Assembly: GCF_015864665.1 (NCBI RefSeq)
Contig: NZ_JADYWU010000001.1
Span: 1,860,001-1,924,000, forward strand
Origin: Salinibacterium sp. SWN167
GTDB lineage: Bacteria > Actinomycetota > Actinomycetes > Actinomycetales > Microbacteriaceae
DNA: 64,000 nt
Reading direction: 5' to 3'
Part shown: positions 15,261 to 23,827 of the stretch, piece after piece
How the letters are laid out: each line of letters begins with the position of its first letter
How positions within the stretch are numbered: the stretch's first letter is position 1
The notes under the pieces: model-generated
The model's input: only the letters and a program-made list of their open reading frames with translations
What the model was told of the DNA's origin: nothing
Database searches by the model: none
Translations under genes and position numbers: made by a program

Positions 15261-18200
15261 TTACCGGGACGAAACGCCCGCCTCGCGGCGACGGATCATG
15301 ACCATCGCGAATCCAGCGATGAGGATCATCAACGGCAGCTGAATCGGTAGCGCTGACCCTGAACCGGTGAACGCGAGCGAACCAGGTTCCAGTGCAGTGA
15401 TCGTGATATCGGCCCAACCGATCAACGAGCCATCTGTCGCGGTGACTACCAACCGGTGAGCACCGGGTGACAGCGCTAATGGAATGGTTGCTGAGACGGT
15501 GCCGGCGGCGCTGACTGTAGGCGATCCCAGCAGAGTCGGCGTGGAGTAGATCCACGTGTTCACGACAGTGCCAGCAGGTGACGCGCCCATAGCGATCGTG
15601 ATCGTTTCGCCCGGCTTGGCCCGAGCCGGGGCTGTGATCGAGCCTCGGGCCGCCTCTACGAGGCTCGCGGCCGGCACTGCAACGGGAGTCGTCGGCGTGG
15701 TTGGGTCGGTCGGGTCGGTCGGGTCGGTTGTCACGGTGCAGTCGATGGTGCCTGACCGCAGCGCGATGCCGCCCGTGTTCGAGTCATCCGACCAGTAAAC
15801 GTTCGTAGAACCGGATACACACTCCGAGTGGGGCACCACAGCGAAGCCCTCGTTGTTGAGGTTCGGCATGCCAGAGGGACGCTCAAAGACAGTGGCGACT
15901 TCGAACGAACCCTTGGCGGCACCATCCCGGGTGATCTCGAGGAGTGCGCTGCGTCCCTCACACGTGTCGTCGCAGACGGCCCAAAGCGCACCCAGCGCGG
16001 CATCGAACTCGAGCTCCATCACACCAACGAAACCACTCTCGATCGTCGCAACGCGCTGAAACGAGCCGGAGGTTTGGTCGAGGGCGTAGGCGTAGATCGC
16101 GCCGTTGGCTTCGAGACCAACGAAGAAGAGTCCGTCACCGTGATCTGCGTACGCAGCCGGGTCGTAAAGCGCGTTGGTGCTTTCGTCGACGAAACCCTCA
16201 GCCACGAGGTAGGTGTCGGGAATCCACGCAATACCCTCGAGCCCAGAGTTCGCCGCAATGACGGGAAGGTCGGTGGTGAGGTTCCATTCCTGGCTAGCAG
16301 TCAGCTCCGAGGCCGAACCCGAGACGTCGTAGCGAAGAATTGTCGGACGGCTGACACCACTGTTGGAGTTGTCGCGCTCGCTGGCGATGAAAACTCCCTC
16401 GGATGCTCCGGCCGCCGTCAACGCGACGCCTTCGGCATCCACGTCGCCGGAACCGCTGGCATAGTGAAGCAGCTTGCCGTCGCTCCACGAGTCGGACGTT
16501 TCGGGCACCCAATTTGTGCCATCGAAAACGAGCTTGTACAGATAGCCGGGACCATTCTTAGCAGCCCAGAGAACATCACCCGAAGTAGTGGCTTCAAACG
16601 CGAGCCCGCTCATATTGTCGCCGAACGCGTTTAGCTCGTTGACCGGGGTGATGGTTGAGCCGCCCGGCCACGGCGAGGTTTCGAGTTCGCCAACGCAACT
16701 GTTCGCAGCGCCCTTGGTCGAGGCCTTCGAAGTCTCGAAGTCGCCCGTTCCGTCGGGGCAGCGCGCGTAGGTCGTCGCGGCGTGCGAGGTCCACTCATAG
16801 CTATCCACGAGCGTGACACCGTCGGCGCTGAAAAGTCGTGCCGAGTCTCCCCCACCGAGCCCAAAGCCAGGCTCGACCACGAGATAGTCGCCCGCGGCGA
16901 TCGTCGTGCCGGCAGCGAAAGTGTGGACATGGCCGTCGTCGTTGTCCTTGAGCGCGAAGCCCGAAACATCCACTGCATCAGAGCCGTTGTTCTTGAGCTC
17001 AACCCAGTCGCTCGAGTCACCCTTCGACTCAACTTCGTTGATGCGGATTGGCGCACTGCAGTCGTTCGCGAAACCCTTAGTGGAACTCGTCGTGTCGCCG
17101 AAATCAGAGCCGCACAGCCCGAGCGTCGTCGCGGAGTGGCCGTTCCAGCTGTGTGAATCGATGAGAGTGACACCGTCGGCAGCGAAGACTCGCACGGAGT
17201 CATTAGAACCAAGTCCGAAGCTCAAAGTGGGCTGGTCAACGACGTAGAACGCGCCCGCAGCAATCGAGGTGCCCGCGGGAATTGATGCGGCGTGGCTGTC
17301 ATTGTCGTCCTGAATAATCCAGCCGGAGATGTCGACCGCGCTGCTGCCGCTGTTGACGAGTTCGACCCAGTCGGTCGCGTCACCGTTCGATTCGATTTCG
17401 TTAATGCGCACGCCCGGGAGTTCAGCCGCACCACAATCGTTAGCGGCACCCCGTGTCGTGCTGTTCGTCGTCGCGAACTCGCCGACACCGTCCGGGCAAC
17501 GACCGTAGCTGCTGCTCGCGTGGGTGGCCCAGCTGTAGCTGTCAATCAGCGTCGTTCCGTCGACCTGGAAGACGCGCGCGGCATCCGAACCGCCTAAGCC
17601 GAACGATGGCTCGAACGCATAGAAGGCGCCGGGCTCGATCGTCGTTCCACTCGGAATCTGGTCGGTGCGACTGTCCTTATCGTCCTTGAGCACGAGGCCC
17701 GAGATATCAACAGCAAAGTCCGAAATGTTCGTGAGTTCGATCCAATCAGCAGCCTCACCGCTCGATTCGATCTCATTGATTCGCACCGCGGCATCCGCAG
17801 TGATCTCGCAAGCGTTCGCCGCGCCCTTGGTCGAAGCCACCGTGTCGCGGAACTCGCCGGTGCCGTCTGCGCAACGCCCATAGGTGACCGCAGCGTGTCC
17901 GTCCCAGGGGTACGAATCGACCAGAGTCACCCCGTCGACAAGAAAAACCCGCGCGGTGTCTGCCTTGCCGAGCCCAAAGTTATCTGGGTTAGCGTCGTCA
18001 TTCACGTCGACCGCCAGGTACCCGCCAGCCAGAATCGAAGAGTCGGCAGGGAGCGTCAGTGTGCGGTCGTCTTTGTCATCCTTGAGGACCCACCCCGATA
18101 CATCCACTGTTTCTGTTCCAGTGTTAATGAGCTCGACCCAGTCGAAGTTATCGCCGTTCGACTCGACTTCGTTGATGAGGATGCTCGGCACTGCCGCTGC

Positions 18201-18296
18201 GATAGCAGGCACCGGGGCTCCTACCGCCGGCAGAGCTACCAGCGGTACTGCCACAGCAAGGGAAGTGATTAGGGCGGCAAGGGGCCGTCTGCGCAT
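15261..18296 (-). CDS. Cell-wall anchored lamin-tail domain protein with phytase/esterase-like propeller
   Basis: 1011 residues, exported and probably sortase-anchored. Order: signal peptide (about 1-33, RRR start, cleavage near AIAAA); four lamin-tail domains of about 125 residues, each opening with INE-(V/I)-ES-x-G and D-W-(V/I)-EL and closing with C-x-DG-x-G-x-F and STKGAAN-x-C-like tails (about 37-535); a beta-propeller-like region resembling phytase-type esterases (about 540-845); a TDPTDPTDPT linker (near 855); an Ig-like domain; and LAFTG (about 974-978) followed by a hydrophobic helix and RRREAGVSSR. LAxTG is the class E sortase signal of actinobacteria. Lamin-tail domains in bacteria often accompany secreted nucleases or phosphatases; catalytic activity is not proven here. 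Confidence 0.85.
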   Translation of the reverse strand: MRRRPLAALITSLAVAVPLVALPAVGAPVPAIAAAVPSILINEVESNGDNFDWVELINTGTETVDVSGWVLKDDKDDRTLTLPADSSILAGGYLAVDVNDDANPDNFGLGKADTARVFLVDGVTLVDSYPWDGHAAVTYGRCADGTGEFRDTVASTKGAANACEITADAAVRINEIESSGEAADWIELTNISDFAVDISGLVLKDDKDSRTDQIPSGTTIEPGAFYAFEPSFGLGGSDAARVFQVDGTTLIDSYSWATHASSSYGRCPDGVGEFATTNSTTRGAANDCGAAELPGVRINEIESNGDATDWVELVNSGSSAVDISGWIIQDDNDSHAASIPAGTSIAAGAFYVVDQPTLSFGLGSNDSVRVFAADGVTLIDSHSWNGHSATTLGLCGSDFGDTTSSTKGFANDCSAPIRINEVESKGDSSDWVELKNNGSDAVDVSGFALKDNDDGHVHTFAAGTTIAAGDYLVVEPGFGLGGGDSARLFSADGVTLVDSYEWTSHAATTYARCPDGTGDFETSKASTKGAANSCVGELETSPWPGGSTITPVNELNAFGDNMSGLAFEATTSGDVLWAAKNGPGYLYKLVFDGTNWVPETSDSWSDGKLLHYASGSGDVDAEGVALTAAGASEGVFIASERDNSNSGVSRPTILRYDVSGSASELTASQEWNLTTDLPVIAANSGLEGIAWIPDTYLVAEGFVDESTNALYDPAAYADHGDGLFFVGLEANGAIYAYALDQTSGSFQRVATIESGFVGVMELEFDAALGALWAVCDDTCEGRSALLEITRDGAAKGSFEVATVFERPSGMPNLNNEGFAVVPHSECVSGSTNVYWSDDSNTGGIALRSGTIDCTVTTDPTDPTDPTTPTTPVAVPAASLVEAARGSITAPARAKPGETITIAMGASPAGTVVNTWIYSTPTLLGSPTVSAAGTVSATIPLALSPGAHRLVVTATDGSLIGWADITITALEPGSLAFTGSGSALPIQLPLMILIAGFAMVMIRRREAGVSSR
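15703..15729. repeat. Three 9-base tandem repeats coding for a TDP linker
   Basis: GGGTCGGTC occurs at 15703 and 15712 and again as GGGTCGGTT at 15721. On the minus strand it encodes the repeating Thr-Asp-Pro linker of the surface protein. Copy number could vary between strains. Confidence 0.8.
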
Positions 18297-18433
18297 GAGG
18301 GATGCCCTTCAAGGCTTCGTCGATAGATGCCCGTCCGGGTGGCGAGGCAAGCGCAGTCTTGAGGAACTGCGTAAACGGCGGGTGAACGCGAGCTAACGAC
18401 GCGGTGCTCGAGCGTGCGTCTGGCGCAGCCGCG

Positions 18434-19309
18434 TTAGTCCCTCATCGCGTCGAGCAGCGACACAACAGTGGAACTACGGGGAGAATGCGGATTCCAGACT
18501 GCTTCGTAACTGATGAGCAACGGGGTTCCCTCCCGGAGCACCGGCTGGGATCGCGCATCCGGAGAGAACTGCGATCGCGGAAGCAAAACCCCTCCCAGCC
18601 CAAGCTCGCCCCACTTCTGCAGCGTGCGGTAGCTGTCAGCCTCCCCGGCGTAACGCGACAATGGGCGGTTCGACTCTGTGAATAGTGCCTCGGTGAATGT
18701 GGTGAGCCCACAGGCGTCACCGACCAAGACGAGCGCCTGAACGGCGAGCGTCGAGAACTCAATCGCCTCGCCATTGCCCCGAGTGGCGCCCGACGGCAAG
18801 TAGTGCAGGGCTTCGCTCTCGAGAACGCGGTTTGCGAATTGCCCGGCGGGTGCGACCGAGGGAATGAACAAGACGTCCAATTCTCGTTGCGCAAGGGCTT
18901 CTCGAAGTGGAATCATATTGTCTTCGCGAAGAACGAGAGCGCCCAGCTGTTCGCGACTGGCTGCCTCGAGCGCTCGACCAATGAGCGACGACGCGAGGAG
19001 TGGAGACACGCCAACGCGAAGCGGTGGAGCGCTATCGCGAACACTCGCAATCTCGTGCGCGATGCTTTCCACTGAGCCGAGCATCTGGAGAACGTGAGGC
19101 AGAATCGTGCGTCCCAGCGCGGTGACCGCCACCCCACTGGGTGAGCGATCGAAGAGCTGCGTTCCAATCGTGCGCTCGAGGGTCGCAATCCCCACCGACA
19201 ATGCGGGCTGGGTAACGCCGAGCGAGGCTGCCGCCTGCGAGAAGGAACCGAAGTGAGCGGCGGCTCGAACATAAGCGAGCTGCACAACGGTAATCGATTC
19301 GCCATACAT
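18434..19309 (-). CDS. LysR-family transcriptional regulator
   Basis: About 291 residues. N-terminal helix-turn-helix with AAHFGSFSQAAASLGVTQPA and LERTIGTQLFDRS, then the periplasmic-binding-like effector domain (PPLRVGVSPLLASSLIGRAL). LysR regulators usually control a divergent neighbour and themselves; the divergent gene here starts 116 bases away and two dyads lie between. I place the start at the ATG 19309 because it leaves five residues before ITVVQL, as usual in the family; ATG 19327 and TTG 19333 are also in frame. The effector is unknown. Confidence 0.9.
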   Translation of the reverse strand: MYGESITVVQLAYVRAAAHFGSFSQAAASLGVTQPALSVGIATLERTIGTQLFDRSPSGVAVTALGRTILPHVLQMLGSVESIAHEIASVRDSAPPLRVGVSPLLASSLIGRALEAASREQLGALVLREDNMIPLREALAQRELDVLFIPSVAPAGQFANRVLESEALHYLPSGATRGNGEAIEFSTLAVQALVLVGDACGLTTFTEALFTESNRPLSRYAGEADSYRTLQKWGELGLGGVLLPRSQFSPDARSQPVLREGTPLLISYEAVWNPHSPRSSTVVSLLDAMRD

Positions 19310-19337
19310 TTTCTTTATAGCCCCCATGATCAACTCG

Positions 19338-19382
19338 CGGGTTCACGCGAACCCGAATGCTCGTAATCATAGATTCTACGAG
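19338..19382. promoter_or_regulatory. Two dyads between lysR and its divergent neighbour
   Basis: CGGGTTC-ACGC-GAACCCG (19338-19355) and CTCGTA-N11-TACGAG (19360-19382), both perfect. LysR proteins bind dyads built on T-N11-A, usually one recognition and one activation site; the second dyad has an 11-base centre. Likely operator of the LysR regulator. Confidence 0.5.
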
Positions 19383-19424
19383 CCCGGCGCCCACATCCGG
19401 AGCCGACTGATCAAAGGAATTATT

Positions 19425-19706
19425 ATGGCGCAGTTACAGATCACCCTCATTGTCTCTGACGAGAACCGGGCGGCCGCGGCAGCCGTGTATGCCAAGTACA
19501 AGCAAGAGTTTCTCGACGGTGCGGCGGGGGCAACATCGAAGCACCTCCTCATCCGCTCCGAAGACGTGCAAGTACTGCACGTCTTCGACACTGTCGAGAA
19601 CGCCAATGCTTACCTCACGAGCGAGCTATTCACGAACGATGTTGTGCGCGAGCTAAGCCCGTTGCTCGACGCGGCTCCCGAAGTGCGTATCTACGACGAG
19701 GTGTAG
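19425..19706 (+). CDS. Small protein resembling dimeric alpha/beta-barrel (ABM-like) proteins
   Basis: 93 residues. The pattern ITLIVSDENRAAAAAVYAKYKQ...KHLLIRSEDVQVLHVFDTVENANAYLTSELF...VRIYDEV matches the beta-alpha-beta-beta-alpha-beta layout of ABM-type monooxygenases and stress-response barrel proteins, though sequence identity to a named family cannot be claimed. AAAGGAATTATT before the ATG is a good ribosome binding site, so the upstream extension of the frame is dropped. Divergent from a LysR regulator that probably controls it. Confidence 0.65.
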   Translation: MAQLQITLIVSDENRAAAAAVYAKYKQEFLDGAAGATSKHLLIRSEDVQVLHVFDTVENANAYLTSELFTNDVVRELSPLLDAAPEVRIYDEV

Positions 19707-19749
19707 CCCCGACGACCGGGAGACGTATTCGTGCAAACCTCATTTCTGT

Positions 19750-19755
19750 TACGCT
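19750..19755 (+). promoter_or_regulatory. Candidate -10 element of the membrane-protein gene (leaderless)
   Basis: TACGCT, fitting TAnnnT, ends 6 bases before the ATG at 19762. The bases between are TTCCAG, with no Shine-Dalgarno sequence. Confidence 0.45.
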
Positions 19756-19761
19756 TTCCAG

Positions 19762-20718
19762 ATGGAAAGTGAATCTCACGACTCCCCTAGCGCCACCGAC
19801 GCGGCGCTGGCACCGACCGGCATAGACGCTTCTCGATTGCTCACACAGCACGCGAACATGCGGGACTCAGTGCAGCGACGTGGCCCCTCGCGCGGCTTCG
19901 CGTGGTTCCAGCTTTGGGCCGGGCTGATGACTCCGATCTACATAGCGGTCTTCCTGTTCGCGTTCTCCGCGGATGCCGGCACAGCAGGCGACAATCACCC
20001 CGGTAATTTTTCTCAGACGTCGCTCCTCATCGTGCCTATCTTGGCGTTCAGCACTTTGACGACCGGCGCTCGCGAACGATTCGGCATCCGCACTTCGCTC
20101 CCGCGACTCATCTGGATTCCGTTAGTCGCGGCGCTTGTCGGCATGGCCGCTCTCTCAGGCCTTTCGGTGTTCGACATCCCTTACCCCCGCTGGCTCATCG
20201 TGCTGGTGGCCCTAACAGCGCTCATTCCGTTAGTTGTCCCTGCAGTGATTCGATTAGTGCGCACTCCTCGCCCCCATGATCAGGCGCCGGCAGCGTACGC
20301 GATGCTCAGCAGGCCCGTTCGATTTACGACTGCGATCATAGGGGCGGTTGCTGGGCTGCTGGTTACCTCCGGCACTAACGTGATCGTCGCGACGCTCGTG
20401 ATGCTCGTAGCGTCCGTGGGCATCATGCTCTCGTTCGTTCTGAACGAGTCCCCCTGGACTCTGCCGCGAGCCGGCTACGAATGGGGCTGGATTCAGTGGA
20501 CAGCATTCGCGCTGGCAACCAGCACGCTCTTCTTGTTCGCCGCGCTCAACCCGCTGTCGGTCACCGTCTCCCCTGCAGTTTCTGTCTTGTCAGGCATCGC
20601 AGTATTCGCGATCATGCTCGTGGCCGCCGCGCTCCCGGCACCCGTGATTGAAGAACCTGCCGATGCAGCGTCGCTCTCTGCAGTGCAGGCACCAGTGCCA
20701 GCGCCGGACGCGCCATGA
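19762..20718 (+). CDS. Polytopic membrane protein of unknown function
   Basis: 318 residues with a polar 45-residue N-terminus and about eight hydrophobic segments (for example WAGLMTPIYIAVFLFAF, IPLVAALVGMAALSGL, AIIGAVAGLLVTSGTNVI, FALATSTLFLFAAL and VSVLSGIAVFAIMLVAAAL), ending in a Pro/Ala-rich tail. I do not recognise a transporter signature. The stop overlaps the start of a winged-helix gene (ATGA), so the two are translationally coupled. Such pairs often consist of a regulator and a membrane protein it controls or senses through; that is inference. Confidence 0.7.
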   Translation: MESESHDSPSATDAALAPTGIDASRLLTQHANMRDSVQRRGPSRGFAWFQLWAGLMTPIYIAVFLFAFSADAGTAGDNHPGNFSQTSLLIVPILAFSTLTTGARERFGIRTSLPRLIWIPLVAALVGMAALSGLSVFDIPYPRWLIVLVALTALIPLVVPAVIRLVRTPRPHDQAPAAYAMLSRPVRFTTAIIGAVAGLLVTSGTNVIVATLVMLVASVGIMLSFVLNESPWTLPRAGYEWGWIQWTAFALATSTLFLFAALNPLSVTVSPAVSVLSGIAVFAIMLVAAALPAPVIEEPADAASLSAVQAPVPAPDAP

Positions 20719-21011
20719 AACATCCCCGCCATCAGCTAGATGACGCGTTCCTCACGCCCGTGAGGCTCTCCCTCATGGCAGCGCTCGGGCGCAGTAATGA
20801 GATCGACTTCGCCACGCTCAAGACGCTGCTGGAGGTTGAAGACTCTGCCCTCAGCAAAGCGATCAGCTACCTAGTGGATGCCGGCTATGCCAAAGCAATC
20901 AAAGGAACGGTCGGCAATCGTCCCCGCACCTGGGTAACGTCGACAGCAGCTGGCTACCGATCGTACGAGCGGCATTTACTGGCGTTGCGCGCCATTACAA
21001 ACCTCGCTTAG
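20715..21011 (+). CDS. Winged-helix transcriptional regulator
   Basis: 98 residues, a single winged-helix domain of the small DNA-binding type: DDAFLTPVRLSLMAALGRSNEIDFATLKTLL, recognition helix in DSALSKAISYLVDAGYA, wing in KGTVGNRPRTWVTSTAAG. There is no effector domain. Relatives typically sit next to a membrane protein or ABC exporter that they regulate; here the membrane protein lies upstream with ATGA overlap and an ABC exporter lies convergent. Its stop overlaps the exporter permease stop by 4 bases. Confidence 0.82.
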   Translation: MKHPRHQLDDAFLTPVRLSLMAALGRSNEIDFATLKTLLEVEDSALSKAISYLVDAGYAKAIKGTVGNRPRTWVTSTAAGYRSYERHLLALRAITNLA

Positions 21012-22762
21012 ACGCCGCGGCGACGCAATCTCAGCCAGCCAAGCAGCACCGCTCCAAGTGCCCACAACACAAGCATCGGCATGTCTTGTTCCGAGTAGAA
21101 GTGCATTCGGTTGTCTTCGTCAAAGACTTGGTAAGAGGAATTGAGGGAAAAAATCCATGCTGCCTCAACGGGATCCGGAAACAACTGCGAGATGTTGGCG
21201 AACCACACGAACGGTGTTCGCGCGGTCGGTTCCTGCAGCCAGCTCAACAGGTACGGGAAAACAATAAAGGTTGCCGCTATGGCGAGCAAGGTTCCTGCGG
21301 CTGAACGCACGACGATGCCTACTCCGCAGCCGATCACTGCGGTAAGAACAAGGCTCAGCGTGCCGCTGATGATCGACAACGCGACGATTGGCTCTGCCAG
21401 AGAAGGAATGTAGCCCTGCCGCTGCAAGATGACCACGACTAGCGGTGCAGCAACGATGAGCGATGTGGCCATCACGATCAGCGTCGCAGTGGCCGAAACG
21501 ATCACTTTCGCGAGAACCAACCGACCCCGATGGGGCACGGCAGTCAGAGCCGGGCGGATTGTTCCGGTGGAAAAGTCAGCCGTCGCAATGATCGCTCCCA
21601 CGCCAGCGATGAGGAGATGGCTCAAAGTAAGCCCCGCAGCGATGCTGAAGTTCACCTGACCGAAAGTGAGCAGCTCAAGGTCGCCAGAAATTAGAGGGCT
21701 GACCTGCTGCTGCTCTGGCGTAGAGGACCCCGCCCATTGGCAGGCCAACCAGACGTTCGCTACCCAGCTGAGCGCCAGCAGCCATCTCACCGCGGGCGTA
21801 CTGAAAGCCTTGAGCGATTCTGAGCGCAGCACCCCCGCAAAGCTGGAACGAAGTGGACGCTCTCGCAGCCTTCGACGCTGAAGCAGCAGTTTCCGCACCC
21901 GTTCGGCCCCAATAACGCTGTGCAGGCGTCGTCGAGAGAAGATGACGATCGATAGCCCGAGCGCGAAAACCGAAGCCACGAGCAGCGACAGAAAGCCTTC
22001 GCCCGGCGTCAGCGAGGATGCCGGGGACATGTCCGTCGCGATTGCCTGGGCTGGCTCATGCGTGGTCATCGCTTGAAGGGCTGAGGCTGGCAACCAGTCA
22101 ATGAGTCGCAGACCCGCCTCGCCCGCGACAACAAGGACTAGCCTCGGCAGCAAGAACACGGTGCCGAGCACGATCAGCACCGCAACCGCTGTGGACCGTG
22201 ACACCGCAGCGGCAGCGATACCCAGAATCGCGAACAACACACTGCCCCCGGCGACACTCAGAATCACGACGGTCGTCTCACGCAGCGAAGCAGCAAGGTA
22301 GCCACGCGAATCGAGTGTGACGAACGCGATACACGCTGCGGCGGACGACCCGGTGATACTTGTGAGAAAAGCGAGCACCATTGCCGGAGCAACCTTGGCC
22401 ACGATCAAAGCCCACCGTCGTGGCACAGCAGTCAACGAGCCGGAAAGTACATCAGCCGCATATTCGGAACTCATCGCAATGACGCCCAGAATGGCAGCAA
22501 GAAACGCCACCGGCAGGGCGCTCAATGCGATTGCTTCGAACAGTATGGGAGTGCCGTCGCGCTGGGCTAACTCATCCGTATAGACAGGGACAGGGAGCAC
22601 TCGTACAGCCCCGAGAACGATGGGAAGCAGAACCAGCGCGGCCACAACGCCGCGCGTCGCGATCAGCGACCACAATTTTACTCCTTCGGACCGCATGAGT
22701 CTCCACGCCGCCCGCGGGACCGCGAATCCGCCCCGCGCCCGGTTAGCAGCAACCGCGCGCAC
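21008..22762 (-). CDS. ABC-2 type exporter permease, internally duplicated
   Basis: 584 residues, about twelve membrane helices. The two halves repeat the same plan: SEGVKLWS (near residue 29) and SESLKAFST (near 310) before a first helix, then SGSLTAVPRRWALIVAKV and TGTIRPALTAVPHRGRLVLAKV, then pairs of helices. Thus one chain appears to hold both permease subunits of a BcrA-type exporter. The ATP-binding gene ends 2 bases upstream. The start is uncertain: GTG at 22762 lacks a ribosome binding site and an ATG just before RSEGVKLW, about 22 codons in, is an alternative. Substrate unknown; peptide antibiotics are typical of the family. Confidence 0.85.
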   Translation of the reverse strand: MRAVAANRARGGFAVPRAAWRLMRSEGVKLWSLIATRGVVAALVLLPIVLGAVRVLPVPVYTDELAQRDGTPILFEAIALSALPVAFLAAILGVIAMSSEYAADVLSGSLTAVPRRWALIVAKVAPAMVLAFLTSITGSSAAACIAFVTLDSRGYLAASLRETTVVILSVAGGSVLFAILGIAAAAVSRSTAVAVLIVLGTVFLLPRLVLVVAGEAGLRLIDWLPASALQAMTTHEPAQAIATDMSPASSLTPGEGFLSLLVASVFALGLSIVIFSRRRLHSVIGAERVRKLLLQRRRLRERPLRSSFAGVLRSESLKAFSTPAVRWLLALSWVANVWLACQWAGSSTPEQQQVSPLISGDLELLTFGQVNFSIAAGLTLSHLLIAGVGAIIATADFSTGTIRPALTAVPHRGRLVLAKVIVSATATLIVMATSLIVAAPLVVVILQRQGYIPSLAEPIVALSIISGTLSLVLTAVIGCGVGIVVRSAAGTLLAIAATFIVFPYLLSWLQEPTARTPFVWFANISQLFPDPVEAAWIFSLNSSYQVFDEDNRMHFYSEQDMPMLVLWALGAVLLGWLRLRRRGV

Positions 22763-22764
22763 CG

Positions 22765-23667
22765 CTACGAACCTGTCCGATATTCGACACTTGAGTCAGT
22801 GAGCTGCCGATAGGTGTCTTCGAGAGAGTCAATCTGAGTTCGCAATTCAGAGAGTGGGATGCCGAGACGAGCGACTACAGCTCCAACGTCAACTGCAGTC
22901 AGACCTTCGATAGTGAGCGCGTCTGCCTGCGCTTCTACGCGTGCGCCGAGGGTAGTAAGCGGCGCGATGAGCTCATTCGCGCGCCCAGAACGCAGCAAGA
23001 CTCGTTCAGCGCCATGGAGACGAGCAAGTTCCGTGAGCGGAGAATCCGCGAGCACCTTCCCTCGTCCGACAATCACGACGTGGTCAGCAGTGAGCGCCAC
23101 CTCGCTAATCAGATGGGAGGAGAGCAGCACTGTTCGGCCCTCCGCCGCGAAGCCCCTCACCAATTCTCGAAACCAGATCACGCCGTCGGGATCAAGACCG
23201 TTCACGGGCTCATCGAACACGTACACGGCAGGATCTCCCAGCATGGAAGCCGCGATGCCGAGGCGTTGCCGCATTCCGAGCGAATACCCACCGACGCGAC
23301 GAGAGGCCACAGCGCTGAGCCCCACTTCCTCGAGCACAAATTCAACGCGTTCGTTAGGTATCCCATGGGTGAGGGCCAGCGCCCTGAGATGGTCGAAACC
23401 GGTGCGACCCGGATGCGCGTTGCGGGCATCCAGTAGAGCACCAACCTGAAATAGCGGGTCCTTGATGCGCCCGTAGGCCTCCCCTCCAACCAGAGCTTCG
23501 CCGGATGTCGCGGTTTCAAGGCCGAGCAAGATGCGCATCGTCGTGGTCTTACCAGAACCGTTCGGCCCCAGAAAACCGGTTACTCGTCCAGGCTCAGCGG
23601 TGAAACTCAGGTTGTCCAGCGCGAGCTTGCCGCCGAAACGCTTCGAAAGGTCGCGAAACTCAATCAA
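22765..23667 (-). CDS. ABC transporter ATP-binding protein, BcrA/YhaQ-like
   Basis: 300 residues. Walker A GPNGSGKTT, Q-loop region, signature YSLGMRQRLGIA, Walker B VYVFDEPVNGLD and H-loop SSHLI are all present. A C-terminal extension of about 80 residues, as in antibiotic-resistance or bacteriocin-immunity exporters, follows. TTG start behind AGGGG with a 6-base gap. It powers the permease encoded immediately downstream. Divergent from the uvrA-like gene. Confidence 0.92.
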   Translation of the reverse strand: MIEFRDLSKRFGGKLALDNLSFTAEPGRVTGFLGPNGSGKTTTMRILLGLETATSGEALVGGEAYGRIKDPLFQVGALLDARNAHPGRTGFDHLRALALTHGIPNERVEFVLEEVGLSAVASRRVGGYSLGMRQRLGIAASMLGDPAVYVFDEPVNGLDPDGVIWFRELVRGFAAEGRTVLLSSHLISEVALTADHVVIVGRGKVLADSPLTELARLHGAERVLLRSGRANELIAPLTTLGARVEAQADALTIEGLTAVDVGAVVARLGIPLSELRTQIDSLEDTYRQLTDSSVEYRTGS

Positions 23668-23827
23668 CCGCGGCCCCTATCGTGACGGATCATCATCTTA
23701 GATTCCCACAGCGAGAACCGGAGCACTAGAGTCTCCGTGCAATCGCCTGAACACTCGCAATAATGGACACAAGCATCCGCGATATCGCAGTGCCGCGACA
23801 TCCGCACCTCCAGGGAGGCACCCAAAA

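Noticed and set aside
16900-18200. Repeated sequence blocks considered as CRISPR or satellite repeats
   Set aside because: They are the diverged coding repeats of four lamin-tail domains; no constant repeat with unique spacers.
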